Positions 15,753 through 24,942 of a stretch of DNA of 64,000 bases are shown here, in pieces. The notes under the pieces are model-generated. The model was not told the DNA's origin. It saw only the letters and a list, made by a program, of their open reading frames with translations, and did no database searches. Numbering within the stretch: the first letter of the stretch is position 1; the number at the start of each line of letters is the position of its first letter. Origin of the DNA: JAHBNG01 sp039028975 (GTDB taxonomy: Bacteria; Chloroflexota; Anaerolineae; Caldilineales; Caldilineaceae); the NCBI GenBank assembly GCA_039028975.1, contig JBCCHB010000063.1, positions 1-64,000 of the forward strand, given 5' to 3'. A program made the position numbers and the translations under genes.

Positions 15753-18700
15753 ATGCCAACCGATTCTGCCACCAAAGCAGCGCCACCGACTGGATCCGAC
15801 ACCCATACCCCACTTGCTTCTTTCTTAGAGCCAACCCGTCTTTGGTTCCAAAAAACCTTGGGCCAACCGACACCACCACAAGCCCAAGGCTGGCCTGCCA
15901 TCCAACGTAGGGAAAACACTTTGATTCTGGCCCCAACTGGATCGGGAAAGACACTCTCGGCATTTTTGTGGGGCATCGATCAGATTTACCGAACCTTAAT
16001 CCGTAAGCAGAATGAACTCAAGAACAAGGAATCCAAGAACAAGGGGGACCAAAAGAGAGCAACGAAAGCCAAGAAGTCGGGCCGAACAAATCATGAGCTC
16101 TATCTCCTCTACATCTCGCCCCTAAAGGCGCTCAACAACGATATTGAACGGAACTTGCGCGTGCCCTTGGCTGGTATCAGCGAGACTGCACGTGAACTGG
16201 GCATGAAACTGCCAGAGATCAACGTTGCCGTACGTTCGGGTGATACGCCCCAACGAGAGCGACAGGCTATGCTCCGTAAGCCGCCCCACATCCTTATCAC
16301 AACCCCAGAATCCCTCTATCTCATGTTGACGGGTCCCAAATCCCTAGAAATCTTCAGCACGGTACGCACGGTCATTGTGGATGAGATTCACACCTTGGCT
16401 GGCTCCAAACGGGGCGTCCATCTCTCATTGAGTTTGGAGCGTCTTCAGCGAGTGGCCCATCAGCCCATTCAACGTATCGGCCTCTCTGCCACCATCCAGC
16501 CTCTCGAAGAGGTTGCTCGCTATCTGGGGGGGAATGAGTGGGAAGTGGGAAGTGAGAATGGAGAAAAGGGACCAGTGGCTAGCAAACGGGAAAGCGAAAA
16601 CCCGTCTCAAAATCCAGCCAACCAACAAATCGTCAATCGTCAATCTTTAATCCGCAATCGTCCCGTCACCATTGTGGATGCGGCTTACCAAAAAGATCTT
16701 GATCTCTTGGTGGAGACGGTAGTAGAGGATTTTCAAAATCTGCCAGGTGATTCGATCTGGCCGGCTATTATCCCACGGACAGTTCAGCTAATTGATGCCC
16801 ATCAATCGACGCTAATATTTGTTAACAATCGACGGTTGGCTGAACGGACGGCCGATCGGCTCAATGCCCAGATAGCCGCTCAGGAGCAGGGCATCGAAAA
16901 CGCGCTCATTGAGGATGGCTTAGGTAAGGGGCTGGGCATGATGGCCTCCGGCATGGGAGAAGCACCCGCTCTAATCCGCTCCCATCATGGCAGCATATCC
17001 AAAGAGGTACGGCTTCTGTTGGAAAGGGAGCTAAAAGCTGGTAAGTTGCCTGCGTTGGTTGGTACTTCATCTCTCGAATTAGGAATCGACATCGGGGCCA
17101 TCGATCTGGTGGTCCAATATCACTCCCCCAAGACTGTGGCCGAGGGGCTACAACGGGTGGGGCGTTCGGGTCACTTGGTGGGGCAGACATCCAAGGGGCG
17201 CATCTTTCCTACCCATCGGGAAGATATTATGGAGGCTGCTGCAGTGGCTGGCGGCATGTTGCGAGGCGATGTGGAGCCAACCCACACCCCGCGTAATCCT
17301 CTTGATATCCTGGCCCAGCAAATTGTGGCCATGGTCTCGGTTGAGGATTGGTCAGTCGATGAGCTATATGACTTAATCCGCCAAAGTTACGCCTACCAGG
17401 ATCTCACACATCGAGTCTTTACGGCTCTATTAGAGATGCTCAGTGGTCGCTATCCCAGCAATGTGCACCGCAATCTGCGAGCGCGGCTGGTGTGGGACAA
17501 GGTCAATAATCAACTGGCAGCTCTACCAGGTACCCGGCTCTTAGCCTTAACCAATGGGGGAGCCATCACGGATCGGGGGACTTTTGGTGCGTACCTCTCA
17601 GATGGCCGGACCAAATTAGGCGATCTGGATGAAGAGTTTGTCTACGAAACCCGAGTGGGGGACACCTTTATTCTCGGCTCTCAGGTGTGGCGGGTGACAG
17701 AGCTAACCGACGACAAGGTGATGGTGACCCATGCTCCAGGTGCTACGCCGCGAATGCCCTTTTGGCGTGGCGACTTTGCTTGGCGCCCCTACGACCTTGG
17801 TTCACGGGTGGGTGCCTTTCGACGGGCCGTGGAAGAACGTTTGGGAGAGATTGTCCATGAGCAGGGCTGGTCCACTAGGCGAACCGTTCTGCAAAACCCA
17901 GACGAGCCTTCCGTCCAGGCTATGCTCCAATGGTTACAGGATGCATATGCGCTGGATGTGAATTCTTGCTGGCACGTCATCGAATACGTAGCCAGTCAGC
18001 TCGATCATGCAGGGGCTATCTCATCGGACAAGACGATCTTGGTAGAGTTCTTTGAGGATGCCATCGGCGATCCCCGTATGGTGATTCAAGCGCCCTTTGG
18101 TGGACGAGTCAACGGCTTGTGGGCATTAGTTTTGGCGGGGGCGTTGAGGGAGCGAACTGGCGTGGATGTGGAGATTCAGACCAGCGATGAAGGCATCCTC
18201 TTTCGCTTTCCAGACTCTGACGCGGATTTCCCTCTGGATCTCATCACCGACATGACGCCAGCCAAGGCTCGGGAATATATCTTTCAAGAGTTGCCCAATT
18301 CAGCCGTCTTTGGCGCTCAGTTTCGTCAGAACGCGGCGCGGGCCTTACTTTTGCCTGGACTCGGTGCGGGCAAACGAACACCCTTCTGGCTCCAGCGGAT
18401 GCGGGCCAAAGATCTGCTTCAGGTTGTACGTCAATTAGATGACTTCCCCATTGTGGCCGAAACCTACCGAGATTGCCTGGAAGATGTAATGGATTTACCC
18501 AGCCTGGAGAAAATTCTGACCGGAATTCAGCAAGGTGAGATCGAGGTTGTCCCCCTGGAGTCCTTACACCCTTCACCGGTGGCTAGTGGTCTGCTCTGGC
18601 GCTTTATCGAAGAGTATATGTATGAATGGGACGCGCCCAAGAGTGAGCGGCAGTTGCAAACCGCGGCCCTCAATCGGGATCTGCTTCAGGATCTGCTCAC

Positions 18701-21002
18701 GGGGATCGATCTATCTGAGTTACTACGTACGGAAGCAGTAGATGCTGTGCGCGCCCGTTTGCAGCATACAACGCCCGAAACCCAGGCGCGCAGCCTAGAA
18801 GAGCTGGCCTTGCTCTTCCAAAACCTGGGTGATCTGACCGCCAGCGAAATTGCCGCACGTACACTGGTCGATCCCTCATCCTGGATTGCTGAATTGGCAG
18901 CAGATGAGCGCATCACAGAATTCACAATCCCAACCAGCCACGGTCCCCAATCTCGCTGGGTCTATGCCGAGTATAGGGCGGAGTACCGAGAGGCTTTCAC
19001 TCAGGAACGTAGCGTAACCACTCAAACCGATGAAGAGCGTTCAGAAAGTGTCCCACCATCTGATCAGCTGAGCGCGGCCCGTCAATCCATTCTACATCGC
19101 TACCTTAACCACGTGGGGCCTGTCACCCAGGAAAAGATTCTGGCACGCTATGCCTTTCCAAGTGAGTGGCTAAAACAAGAGTTGGCGCGATTAATTGATG
19201 AGCGGGCACTGGTTCATGGCCACTTCACACCCTTTTCAGATAACGAGCAGTCACATAGTTCGACTGCCGAAGGGGCAAATCAGGAAGAGGGTGCCGAATA
19301 TATTGACCGCCAAACATTAGAGCAGATGCACCGCAGCACGTTGACTATTCTACGCAACGAGGTCCAACCAGTCTCTTTTACCACATACGTGGACTTTTTA
19401 ATTCGTTGGCAGCATCTCCACCCAGAGACTCAACTCTCAGGGACAAGCGGCCTCCATCAGATCTTACAGCAGCTGCGGGCAGCCCCACTCATTGGCCGTA
19501 TTTGGGAACGAGATGTGCTGGCTCTTCGGGTGGCCGACTATCGCTCGTCTGACCTAGCTGAACTCTGCCAAAGCGGTGATGTTGTCTGGGTAGGAGCAGG
19601 CGGAGCAGATCCCCAACGGGGGCGACTGCGCTTCTTCTACCGGGGGGAGGGGCGCTCTTTTCTGGAAGAACCGGCGATTGACCTCGATAGAGAGGCAAGT
19701 CAAGTCAAGGAGGTAGAGGAGAGCCAAGATGAGCAAGAGGATCATGCTGAAGGCAAGCATCAAAAAGAAAAGCAGCCAGAAGATGAGCAGGATAATGCCA
19801 AAGGCATAAGCGACAAAGGTCGTGAGGTCTACCAATTCTTGAGGAGTGAAGGAGCCGTATTCCTTGCCGATCTGCGAGCAGGACTCGGGCTAGGAACAGA
19901 AGAGGCCGAAGGGGCACTGATGGAATTGGCCATGGCAGGTCTGGTGACTAACGACAGCTTGGCCATACTACACACTCAGTTGGCTAAACGTAGGAGTTCC
20001 AGTGTAGCTCTTTCATCTTCTTCAACAGCCAGGAGGGGGAGTTCGCTAGAAGCCCAACTGGCAGAGAGGATGGGGAAGCGCTCGGAGGCGTGGGTTGGTG
20101 GTTCTCGGCGCCCTAACCAGCGAGAGTTTCGTGCAGCCAAACAGCGGGTCCGGGAACGAATGGTCCAAAATACGCCACCTACTCTTTCCAGCTCATCGAC
20201 TGCTGACAACCGTTCTTCAAATCCTAGCCATTCGACATCCAGTCAGTCCGGCCGTTGGACCTTGGTCCACCGAATTGGTGTGCTGGGCAGAGAGCTACCT
20301 GCTTCTGAGCGAGTGGCCCGCCAAGTACGTCAGTTGCTGGCCCGCTATGGTGTTGTTACCCGAAAGAGTTTGGAGAATGAGAAAGGCAGTTGGGAGTGGT
20401 CTGCCATCTATCAAGAGCTTCAGCGATTAGAGTTAAGGGGTGAGATTCGGCGCGGCTATTTTGTCAAAGGGTTACCTGGTGTTCAGTTTGCGTCAACAGA
20501 GGTGCTGGATCAGTTACGTGGGTACAGTTCAAAACAGGAGCGCCAAGAAGACAGCGACTGGGGTGTATCTGTTCAAGCTGACAGTGAGTTAGGTAACGAG
20601 GCAAGACGAGAACTGGTTCTTCTCAATGCTTGTGATCCAGCTAATGTCTTTGCATTGGCCGAATTTCACGAAGAGCAATCTGTTTCGGCTCCACTTCCGC
20701 TTGCCTACAACGGCGCACCGATACGCTTTGCCCGTATTCCATCTACTTGGCTCGTCTTGGACAGCGGCCTACCTATCCTGCTAATTGAAGAGACGGGGGG
20801 CAGCATCACAACCATTCAAGGTGTAGAGGACCTTTTGACAAAACAAGCGCTCCAACTCTGGATGGGGCATGCCCTCCGCTTTGAAAGTCGTATAACGGTC
20901 AACCACTGGAATGACAGTTCAGTGCTCAATAGTGACGGGCAACCATTGCTTGAAGCATTGGGATTTTATCGGGAGTATCCAGGAATGATCAAAGAAAGGT
21001 AA
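15753..21002 (+). CDS. lhr: Lhr-type ATP-dependent DNA helicase, very large
   Basis: 1749-residue superfamily-2 helicase of the Lhr (large helicase-related) family, active in DNA repair. Helicase motifs: Walker A APTGSGKT (about 60-67), DEIH in VIVDEIHTLAGSK, motif III LSATIQP, and motifs V/VI in GTSSLELGIDIGAIDLV with QRVGRSGH. The Lhr core (winged helix and beta-barrel) continues to about 900, and a C-terminal Lhr-CTD follows with ERVARQVRQLLARYGVV near 1530. Three low-complexity stretches interrupt the domains: about 88-112 (Lys-rich), about 268-305 and about 1320-1355 (Glu/Gln/Lys-rich). The first in-frame TTG (15732) has no ribosome site; the ATG at 15753 has aagga upstream, though at a long spacing. 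E. coli Lhr is about 1540 residues, so the inserts account for part of the excess. Confidence 0.93.
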   Translation: MPTDSATKAAPPTGSDTHTPLASFLEPTRLWFQKTLGQPTPPQAQGWPAIQRRENTLILAPTGSGKTLSAFLWGIDQIYRTLIRKQNELKNKESKNKGDQKRATKAKKSGRTNHELYLLYISPLKALNNDIERNLRVPLAGISETARELGMKLPEINVAVRSGDTPQRERQAMLRKPPHILITTPESLYLMLTGPKSLEIFSTVRTVIVDEIHTLAGSKRGVHLSLSLERLQRVAHQPIQRIGLSATIQPLEEVARYLGGNEWEVGSENGEKGPVASKRESENPSQNPANQQIVNRQSLIRNRPVTIVDAAYQKDLDLLVETVVEDFQNLPGDSIWPAIIPRTVQLIDAHQSTLIFVNNRRLAERTADRLNAQIAAQEQGIENALIEDGLGKGLGMMASGMGEAPALIRSHHGSISKEVRLLLERELKAGKLPALVGTSSLELGIDIGAIDLVVQYHSPKTVAEGLQRVGRSGHLVGQTSKGRIFPTHREDIMEAAAVAGGMLRGDVEPTHTPRNPLDILAQQIVAMVSVEDWSVDELYDLIRQSYAYQDLTHRVFTALLEMLSGRYPSNVHRNLRARLVWDKVNNQLAALPGTRLLALTNGGAITDRGTFGAYLSDGRTKLGDLDEEFVYETRVGDTFILGSQVWRVTELTDDKVMVTHAPGATPRMPFWRGDFAWRPYDLGSRVGAFRRAVEERLGEIVHEQGWSTRRTVLQNPDEPSVQAMLQWLQDAYALDVNSCWHVIEYVASQLDHAGAISSDKTILVEFFEDAIGDPRMVIQAPFGGRVNGLWALVLAGALRERTGVDVEIQTSDEGILFRFPDSDADFPLDLITDMTPAKAREYIFQELPNSAVFGAQFRQNAARALLLPGLGAGKRTPFWLQRMRAKDLLQVVRQLDDFPIVAETYRDCLEDVMDLPSLEKILTGIQQGEIEVVPLESLHPSPVASGLLWRFIEEYMYEWDAPKSERQLQTAALNRDLLQDLLTGIDLSELLRTEAVDAVRARLQHTTPETQARSLEELALLFQNLGDLTASEIAARTLVDPSSWIAELAADERITEFTIPTSHGPQSRWVYAEYRAEYREAFTQERSVTTQTDEERSESVPPSDQLSAARQSILHRYLNHVGPVTQEKILARYAFPSEWLKQELARLIDERALVHGHFTPFSDNEQSHSSTAEGANQEEGAEYIDRQTLEQMHRSTLTILRNEVQPVSFTTYVDFLIRWQHLHPETQLSGTSGLHQILQQLRAAPLIGRIWERDVLALRVADYRSSDLAELCQSGDVVWVGAGGADPQRGRLRFFYRGEGRSFLEEPAIDLDREASQVKEVEESQDEQEDHAEGKHQKEKQPEDEQDNAKGISDKGREVYQFLRSEGAVFLADLRAGLGLGTEEAEGALMELAMAGLVTNDSLAILHTQLAKRRSSSVALSSSSTARRGSSLEAQLAERMGKRSEAWVGGSRRPNQREFRAAKQRVRERMVQNTPPTLSSSSTADNRSSNPSHSTSSQSGRWTLVHRIGVLGRELPASERVARQVRQLLARYGVVTRKSLENEKGSWEWSAIYQELQRLELRGEIRRGYFVKGLPGVQFASTEVLDQLRGYSSKQERQEDSDWGVSVQADSELGNEARRELVLLNACDPANVFALAEFHEEQSVSAPLPLAYNGAPIRFARIPSTWLVLDSGLPILLIEETGGSITTIQGVEDLLTKQALQLWMGHALRFESRITVNHWNDSSVLNSDGQPLLEALGFYREYPGMIKER

Positions 21003-21025
21003 GCGAACTTGAGATCGCTCGGTAG

Positions 21026-21388
21026 GAGTCCCCCAAAGCGAGATTTTCTGTAGCGTATAAAGATGACATCCTTTCTGGTGAAGTTGACTTTATGGTAGCC
21101 CAAGGGCGTCACTCTCCCCAACGTCCCTTTTTCTTTTTGCATGAGTATAAGAAAGAAATTGGACAAAAAGATCCGTTGGGCCAGTTGATGGTTGTAATGG
21201 TTACAGTCCAATTACTCAACCAAGACGGGCATTCACTTTACGGTGCGTATGTGGTTGGACGTATCTGGTATTTTGTTCTGTTAAATGGCAGAGCTTATGT
21301 AGTTCATTGCGGATTTAATGCAGCAAGTGAAGAAATCCAACAGATTTTCGGCATATTACAGAACACAAAATCTATTATTGAAGAATAA
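21026..21388 (+). pseudogene. 3' fragment of an uncharacterised nuclease-like gene
   Basis: The frame is open from 21026, just after a tag at 21023-21025. Even before the first ATG (21092) it reads like protein (ESPKARFSVAYKDDILSGEVDF), continuing with FFFLHEYKKE, DPLGQLMVVMVTVQ and YGAYVVGRIWYFVLLNG. This looks like the C-terminal half of an uncharacterised family with a PD-(D/E)XK-like arrangement (GEVDF, HEYKKE); the family assignment is from memory and weak. The N-terminal half is missing, because the upstream sequence belongs to the 3' end of lhr. It is therefore most likely a decayed or transferred remnant. Alternatively a 98-residue protein starts at 21092. Confidence 0.55.
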
Positions 21389-21401
21389 GTAGCCAATACT
21401 C

Positions 21402-22220
21402 CTATGGAAGTCTAACTAGATCATTGTCATACGCTACTAGATCGACCACCGGGTAATACGGTCCCGTTGCCTGGGAAGGGGTTAGAGGTAGGCTCCCAGA
21501 ACCAATACCCATATCCACCACAATACGGCCATTGGCTAGCAGTTGACCCTCGCCTTGTACAAGCTGGAGCAACAGTAGATCCCCACTTTCACCTACAGCT
21601 CGGAACATGCCTTCCCCTTGGACCTCTGCAATATCATCGCTAAAGTAGAACTGACTGGTCAGCAGGGTATCGTTCCCTTGTTTGACTTTATAATGAATAT
21701 GGCGTGGACGTGGTTCATAGCGGCCGGGTACAATGGTGCGGAATGCATACCAACCATTCGGATCCGTTGTAGACATTCCGTAAAACTGGAAGGTTGTATC
21801 TCGCGAATTGGTGCCGGGATCACCGGGATGATCATAGACGCCCGTTGAATCGGTCTGCCAGATCTCAACGACAGCGTTCGCTATGGGCGTTTCATTCACG
21901 TCAAGAACTTGACCATACAAGACCAGCATATCGCCATTGGTCTCGGACGGTTGAGTAAATGTGGCAATTAGTTCTTCTGCTGGGTGGACAGTGGTGCTAT
22001 CTGCTCCTGAATCCTGAACCTGGGTTCTATTATCTGATACGGCTTCTGATGCGTTGTTTTCTGCTATTGCTTCATCCACAGCATCATCCACAGCATCATC
22101 CACAATCGTTCCCGCATCTTGCTCTGCAGCGGAAGATGCGGGTGAAGCAAGATCAATTTGGCAAGCGGACAACAAAAGAGAGAGCAAAACCAGTGCGACA
22201 AGCTTTGGTCGATTTATCAT
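21402..22220 (-). CDS. Intradiol ring-cleavage dioxygenase-like lipoprotein
   Basis: 272-residue exported protein: signal peptide with lipobox LLSAC (Cys20), a long acidic linker (about 25-80), then a protocatechuate 3,4-dioxygenase-like domain. Seen: AVVEIWQTDSTGVYDHPGD with the first Tyr ligand, and PGRYEPRPRHIHYKVKQ with the second Tyr and two His ligands of the non-haem Fe(III). All four iron ligands are thus present. The element LTPSQATGPYYPV, normally at the N-terminus of this domain, occurs here at the C-terminus (about 245-260), as if circularly permuted. The start is the ATG at 22220 with aagga eight bases upstream; a TTG at 22235 is less likely. It probably acts outside the membrane on aromatic diols, or it has a changed role. 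It converges on the 21092 fragment. Confidence 0.78.
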   Translation of the reverse strand: MINRPKLVALVLLSLLLSACQIDLASPASSAAEQDAGTIVDDAVDDAVDEAIAENNASEAVSDNRTQVQDSGADSTTVHPAEELIATFTQPSETNGDMLVLYGQVLDVNETPIANAVVEIWQTDSTGVYDHPGDPGTNSRDTTFQFYGMSTTDPNGWYAFRTIVPGRYEPRPRHIHYKVKQGNDTLLTSQFYFSDDIAEVQGEGMFRAVGESGDLLLLQLVQGEGQLLANGRIVVDMGIGSGSLPLTPSQATGPYYPVVDLVAYDNDLVRLP

Positions 22221-22500
22221 AAGTGGATCCTTCAAACATAAAAGAGCTTTCAGCCACTCAGCTAGGTCGGAGCGACCACTATGTGAGCAGTCAGAATTTA
22301 GCCATATTTTCTGGTTGATTTTTATATTTTACTAAATTAAGGCGAATTAACCTATCAGAGGCAAGGAACAGCTTATATGATAGCGTGAATGATTTATAGA
22401 GCAGAATTATGGGAAGAATGATCAAAATTATGGGTACAACGTAAATTTCACCAATTTCTGGCTCATCTCAAATACGAATTCTGAATTCTATATCCTTGCT

Positions 22501-22758
22501 ATGACAACGAAGCCAGGAGAGGGTCGCCCGAATGAAGAGATATTGGTAGAGATGGTCTTGCCTTTACAGACATTGATGGAAAAGATTGTTGGTGAGACCC
22601 ACTCTCTAGCTGCCTTGCGCGGCGTCTTTGCCTTAGTCCATGGATATGTGATGCTAGAACTGAATCAACAGCTACAGCGGGGTGGAGATTTTGATGAGAC
22701 GTTTAAGTTAGTGACAGAAGCCTACTTAAGAGGTTGGGCGCACGTTCCCCATGTCTAA
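22501..22758 (+). pseudogene. C-terminal remnant of a TetR-type regulator
   Basis: 85 residues that match only the ligand-binding C-terminal part of TetR regulators with the WHG-type domain: LRGVFALVHGYVMLELNQQ and FDETFKLVTEAYLRGW. The N-terminal helix-turn-helix (about 50 residues) is absent, and the preceding 170 bases show no trace of it in any frame I read. No ribosome site precedes the ATG. It is most likely a fragment left by a deletion. Confidence 0.55.
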
Positions 22759-22896
22759 AAAGGGATGTATTTAGGGACACGGAAGTTGGAAAGGCGATTG
22801 AGGTTACTCTCTGCATAGCACGCTCGGCAGTAAAGATCGGTTATTATAGCCTGTAAATCAAGCGGAATGTCGTTAAAGATAATCTATCCATAATGC

Positions 22897-23811
22897 TTAG
22901 TTTACATCCATCCGTTGCTCAAGCTTGCGTACAAAGTAGGAGACGATCAGGATTAACAGAAGATACTCAACAATCAGGGCTGTGTAGATTTCCAGTGGCC
23001 GATACTCGGTTACGTTGAGTTCATTGGCTTTGCGAGTTAGCTCGGCCAAGCCAATGACAGAGACCAGAGATGACATCTTGAGGACGTAGACAAATTGGTT
23101 ACCCAGGGGCGGCAAAATTCGGCGGATGGCTTGGGGTAGCACGACAAGTCTCATGGATTGCCAAGCGGAAAGCCCCAACGAGGCAGCAGCCTCTCGTTGT
23201 CCTTTGGCAATCGATTGAATACCGCTACGAAATATCTCTGCCTCAAATGCGCTATCGCTCAAGGCCAATGCAACAACGCCGGCCGTGAACACATCGAGTT
23301 CAATACCCAGCGAAATGGGCAAACCATAATAGACCCACAGCAACAAGACGAGTAATGGGATTGCCCGAATCACTTCGACGTAAAACCGATTGATTACTCG
23401 CGGCCAACGCCCAGGCACCAATGCCAACATGCCAACAAACAAGCCAATGAGAATAGCAAAAAAGAAGGCTAAGAGTGAAATACTGATCGTCGGCCACAAC
23501 CCACGCAACAGGAATTGAAGATTGCTACGTCCAGTCTCAGTTAGCGGAGAGACGATATACCAGCCCCAGGTATAACGGCGTCCCGTGCTGCTACAGCCTA
23601 CAAGCAGGAGCGCAACGACCCAAAGCATAGAAATGCTTGCCCATCGCGGTGCCAATAGCGAAGGTATACGTCGCAGCGCTCTGTTCATAAACAGTAGATC
23701 GCAACCATTTAATAAGCACACCCATGTGCGCCACGAGACGTGCCGCTGGCGTAGCCCCCACTGCAATCTGCCGATAAATCTACTTGGGTTTAATTGGGAC
23801 ATTACCCGCAT
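22897..23811 (-). CDS. Amino-acid-type ABC transporter permease
   Basis: 304-residue inner-membrane permease of the His/Glu/Gln/arginine family (HisMQ type). The membrane core begins at about residue 105 with FLLRGLWPTISISLLAFFFAIL. The EAA loop that contacts the ATPase is REAAASLGLSAWQSMRLVVLPQA (about 205-228). The ATG at 23811 is preferred because aaagga lies seven bases upstream; a later ATG at 23688 lacks a ribosome site. The start gives an unusually long cytoplasmic and membrane-spanning N-terminus (about 80 extra residues, including WASISMLWVVALLLVG). It follows the binding-protein gene by 36 bases. No second permease or ATP-binding subunit is adjacent, so the ATPase must come from another locus. 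Confidence 0.86.
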   Translation of the reverse strand: MRVMSQLNPSRFIGRLQWGLRQRHVSWRTWVCLLNGCDLLFMNRALRRIPSLLAPRWASISMLWVVALLLVGCSSTGRRYTWGWYIVSPLTETGRSNLQFLLRGLWPTISISLLAFFFAILIGLFVGMLALVPGRWPRVINRFYVEVIRAIPLLVLLLWVYYGLPISLGIELDVFTAGVVALALSDSAFEAEIFRSGIQSIAKGQREAAASLGLSAWQSMRLVVLPQAIRRILPPLGNQFVYVLKMSSLVSVIGLAELTRKANELNVTEYRPLEIYTALIVEYLLLILIVSYFVRKLEQRMDVN

Positions 23812-23847
23812 TAACCATTCCTTTAGGAACGACAATATCTGAGGTGT

Positions 23848-24660
23848 CTACTCTAGTGAAAGCCACTTGGCCCGTAATGCCTCTAGCCAACCGCTCTTTT
23901 CTTTCATAGTAATCCAGACGTTAATGTAGTTGATTAGAACCTGATCTTTCTGAGGTGCAAGCAGGGCAATGGCATTAGCATTCTGAGGGCCATCCACCGG
24001 AACAACCATCAGCTCCTCATAGGTTTGGATCAGCTGAGATGCCTCGATGTTGCTGGTGATAGAGACATCTGCTCGACCTGCTAATACCTCCTGAAAATCT
24101 CGGGCCGGTGACTCAACGGCCGTAATCTCGGCATCAGGAAAGAGTGCTCGGGCCTGTTCGTCAAAGACTGTACCTAGCGTTACAGCAACAATCGCTTCGG
24201 CGCTATTAATCTCTGCCCAACTATTGAATTTACCCTCATTTTCCTTCAACATAAGCGGAACCGTCCCTACTTCTACAATGGGCAGTGTATATCCGGCCGT
24301 CTTGGCACGCCCCATATTCATGGATGCACCAGTCGTAATGTGATATTTGCCTGCTGCCACGCCACTCACCAAGTTGGCCCAATCGGTAGGCACAAACTCA
24401 ATCTCTACACCCATATCGGCTGCAAGCTGAGTAACCAATTCAATATCATGCCCCACATACTCATCCGTCTCTGGATCCTTAAAGCTCATAGGGTTAAAGT
24501 CGCCAGTCGTACCGACCTTGAGCACACCGCTCTCCAAGATTTCTTCTAGTGCTGAAGGTTGTTCGGCTGGTGCTTGCACAGTCACCGGCTCACAAGCAAC
24601 CAAGAGAAGTGAAAAAAGCGCTACGATTAGACCAACGAGCTGAACACGTTTTAAATTCAC
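23848..24660 (-). CDS. Amino-acid-type ABC solute-binding lipoprotein (SBP family 3)
   Basis: 270-residue binding protein with a signal peptide and lipobox LLVAC (Cys23), anchored to the outer face of the membrane. Family 3 marks: VLKVGTTGDFNPMSF, YVGHDIELVTQLAADMGVEIEFV, WANLVSGVAAGKYHI and FQEVLAGRADV. The pattern is close to cyclohexadienyl dehydratase-like and polar-amino-acid binding proteins. The start is taken as GTG at 24660, with aaggag nine bases upstream; an in-frame GTG at 24696 would add 12 residues that include the ribosome site itself. It is the first gene of a two-gene unit with the permease at 22897. An R2 and an R1 repeat occupy its upstream region (24705-24866). The substrate is unknown. 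Confidence 0.88.
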   Translation of the reverse strand: MNLKRVQLVGLIVALFSLLLVACEPVTVQAPAEQPSALEEILESGVLKVGTTGDFNPMSFKDPETDEYVGHDIELVTQLAADMGVEIEFVPTDWANLVSGVAAGKYHITTGASMNMGRAKTAGYTLPIVEVGTVPLMLKENEGKFNSWAEINSAEAIVAVTLGTVFDEQARALFPDAEITAVESPARDFQEVLAGRADVSITSNIEASQLIQTYEELMVVPVDGPQNANAIALLAPQKDQVLINYINVWITMKEKSGWLEALRAKWLSLE

Positions 24661-24704
24661 AGAAATTGTCTCCTTATTGGGATTTGGTTTGTTCACTGCT
24701 TATT

Positions 24705-24767
24705 TACACTGCGGTTGGGCATAGACGAGAGTCATTCGATACTATTTTAGTCGGGTAGGTTATTCTC
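24705..24767. repeat. R2 dispersed repeat, copy 1
   Basis: actgcggttgggcatagacg, then gagagtcattcgatac and tttagtcgggtaggttattctc. Relatives lie at 32070-32115 and 45461-45525. The ends (gaga.tcatt/..ttattctc) are inverted. R2 shares its outer tatactgcgg motif with R1, which begins 14 bases further on. Confidence 0.6.
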
Positions 24768-24781
24768 AATTAGGACAGAGC

Positions 24782-24866
24782 TATACTGCGGTCGTTTTGA
24801 AAACAGGAGTTCTCCGATGCTCTACCAGAGTGACCAAACTCTTGTTTTCAAACAGAGCTGAGTATA
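24782..24866. repeat. R1 palindromic repeat, 85 bp (copy 2, inverted)
   Basis: Begins tatactgcggtcgttttgaa and ends with aaacagagctgagtata. Reverse-complemented, it aligns along its length with the copies at 12897-12981 and 45992-46076. It lies upstream of the amino-acid ABC genes. Confidence 0.85.
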
Positions 24867-24942
24867 ACTATATTGAACGAGTGTATTGTGCCACCTGTTC
24901 ACCTTCATGGCAATCTATGGATTCAGTCATTCTTGTAACGAC

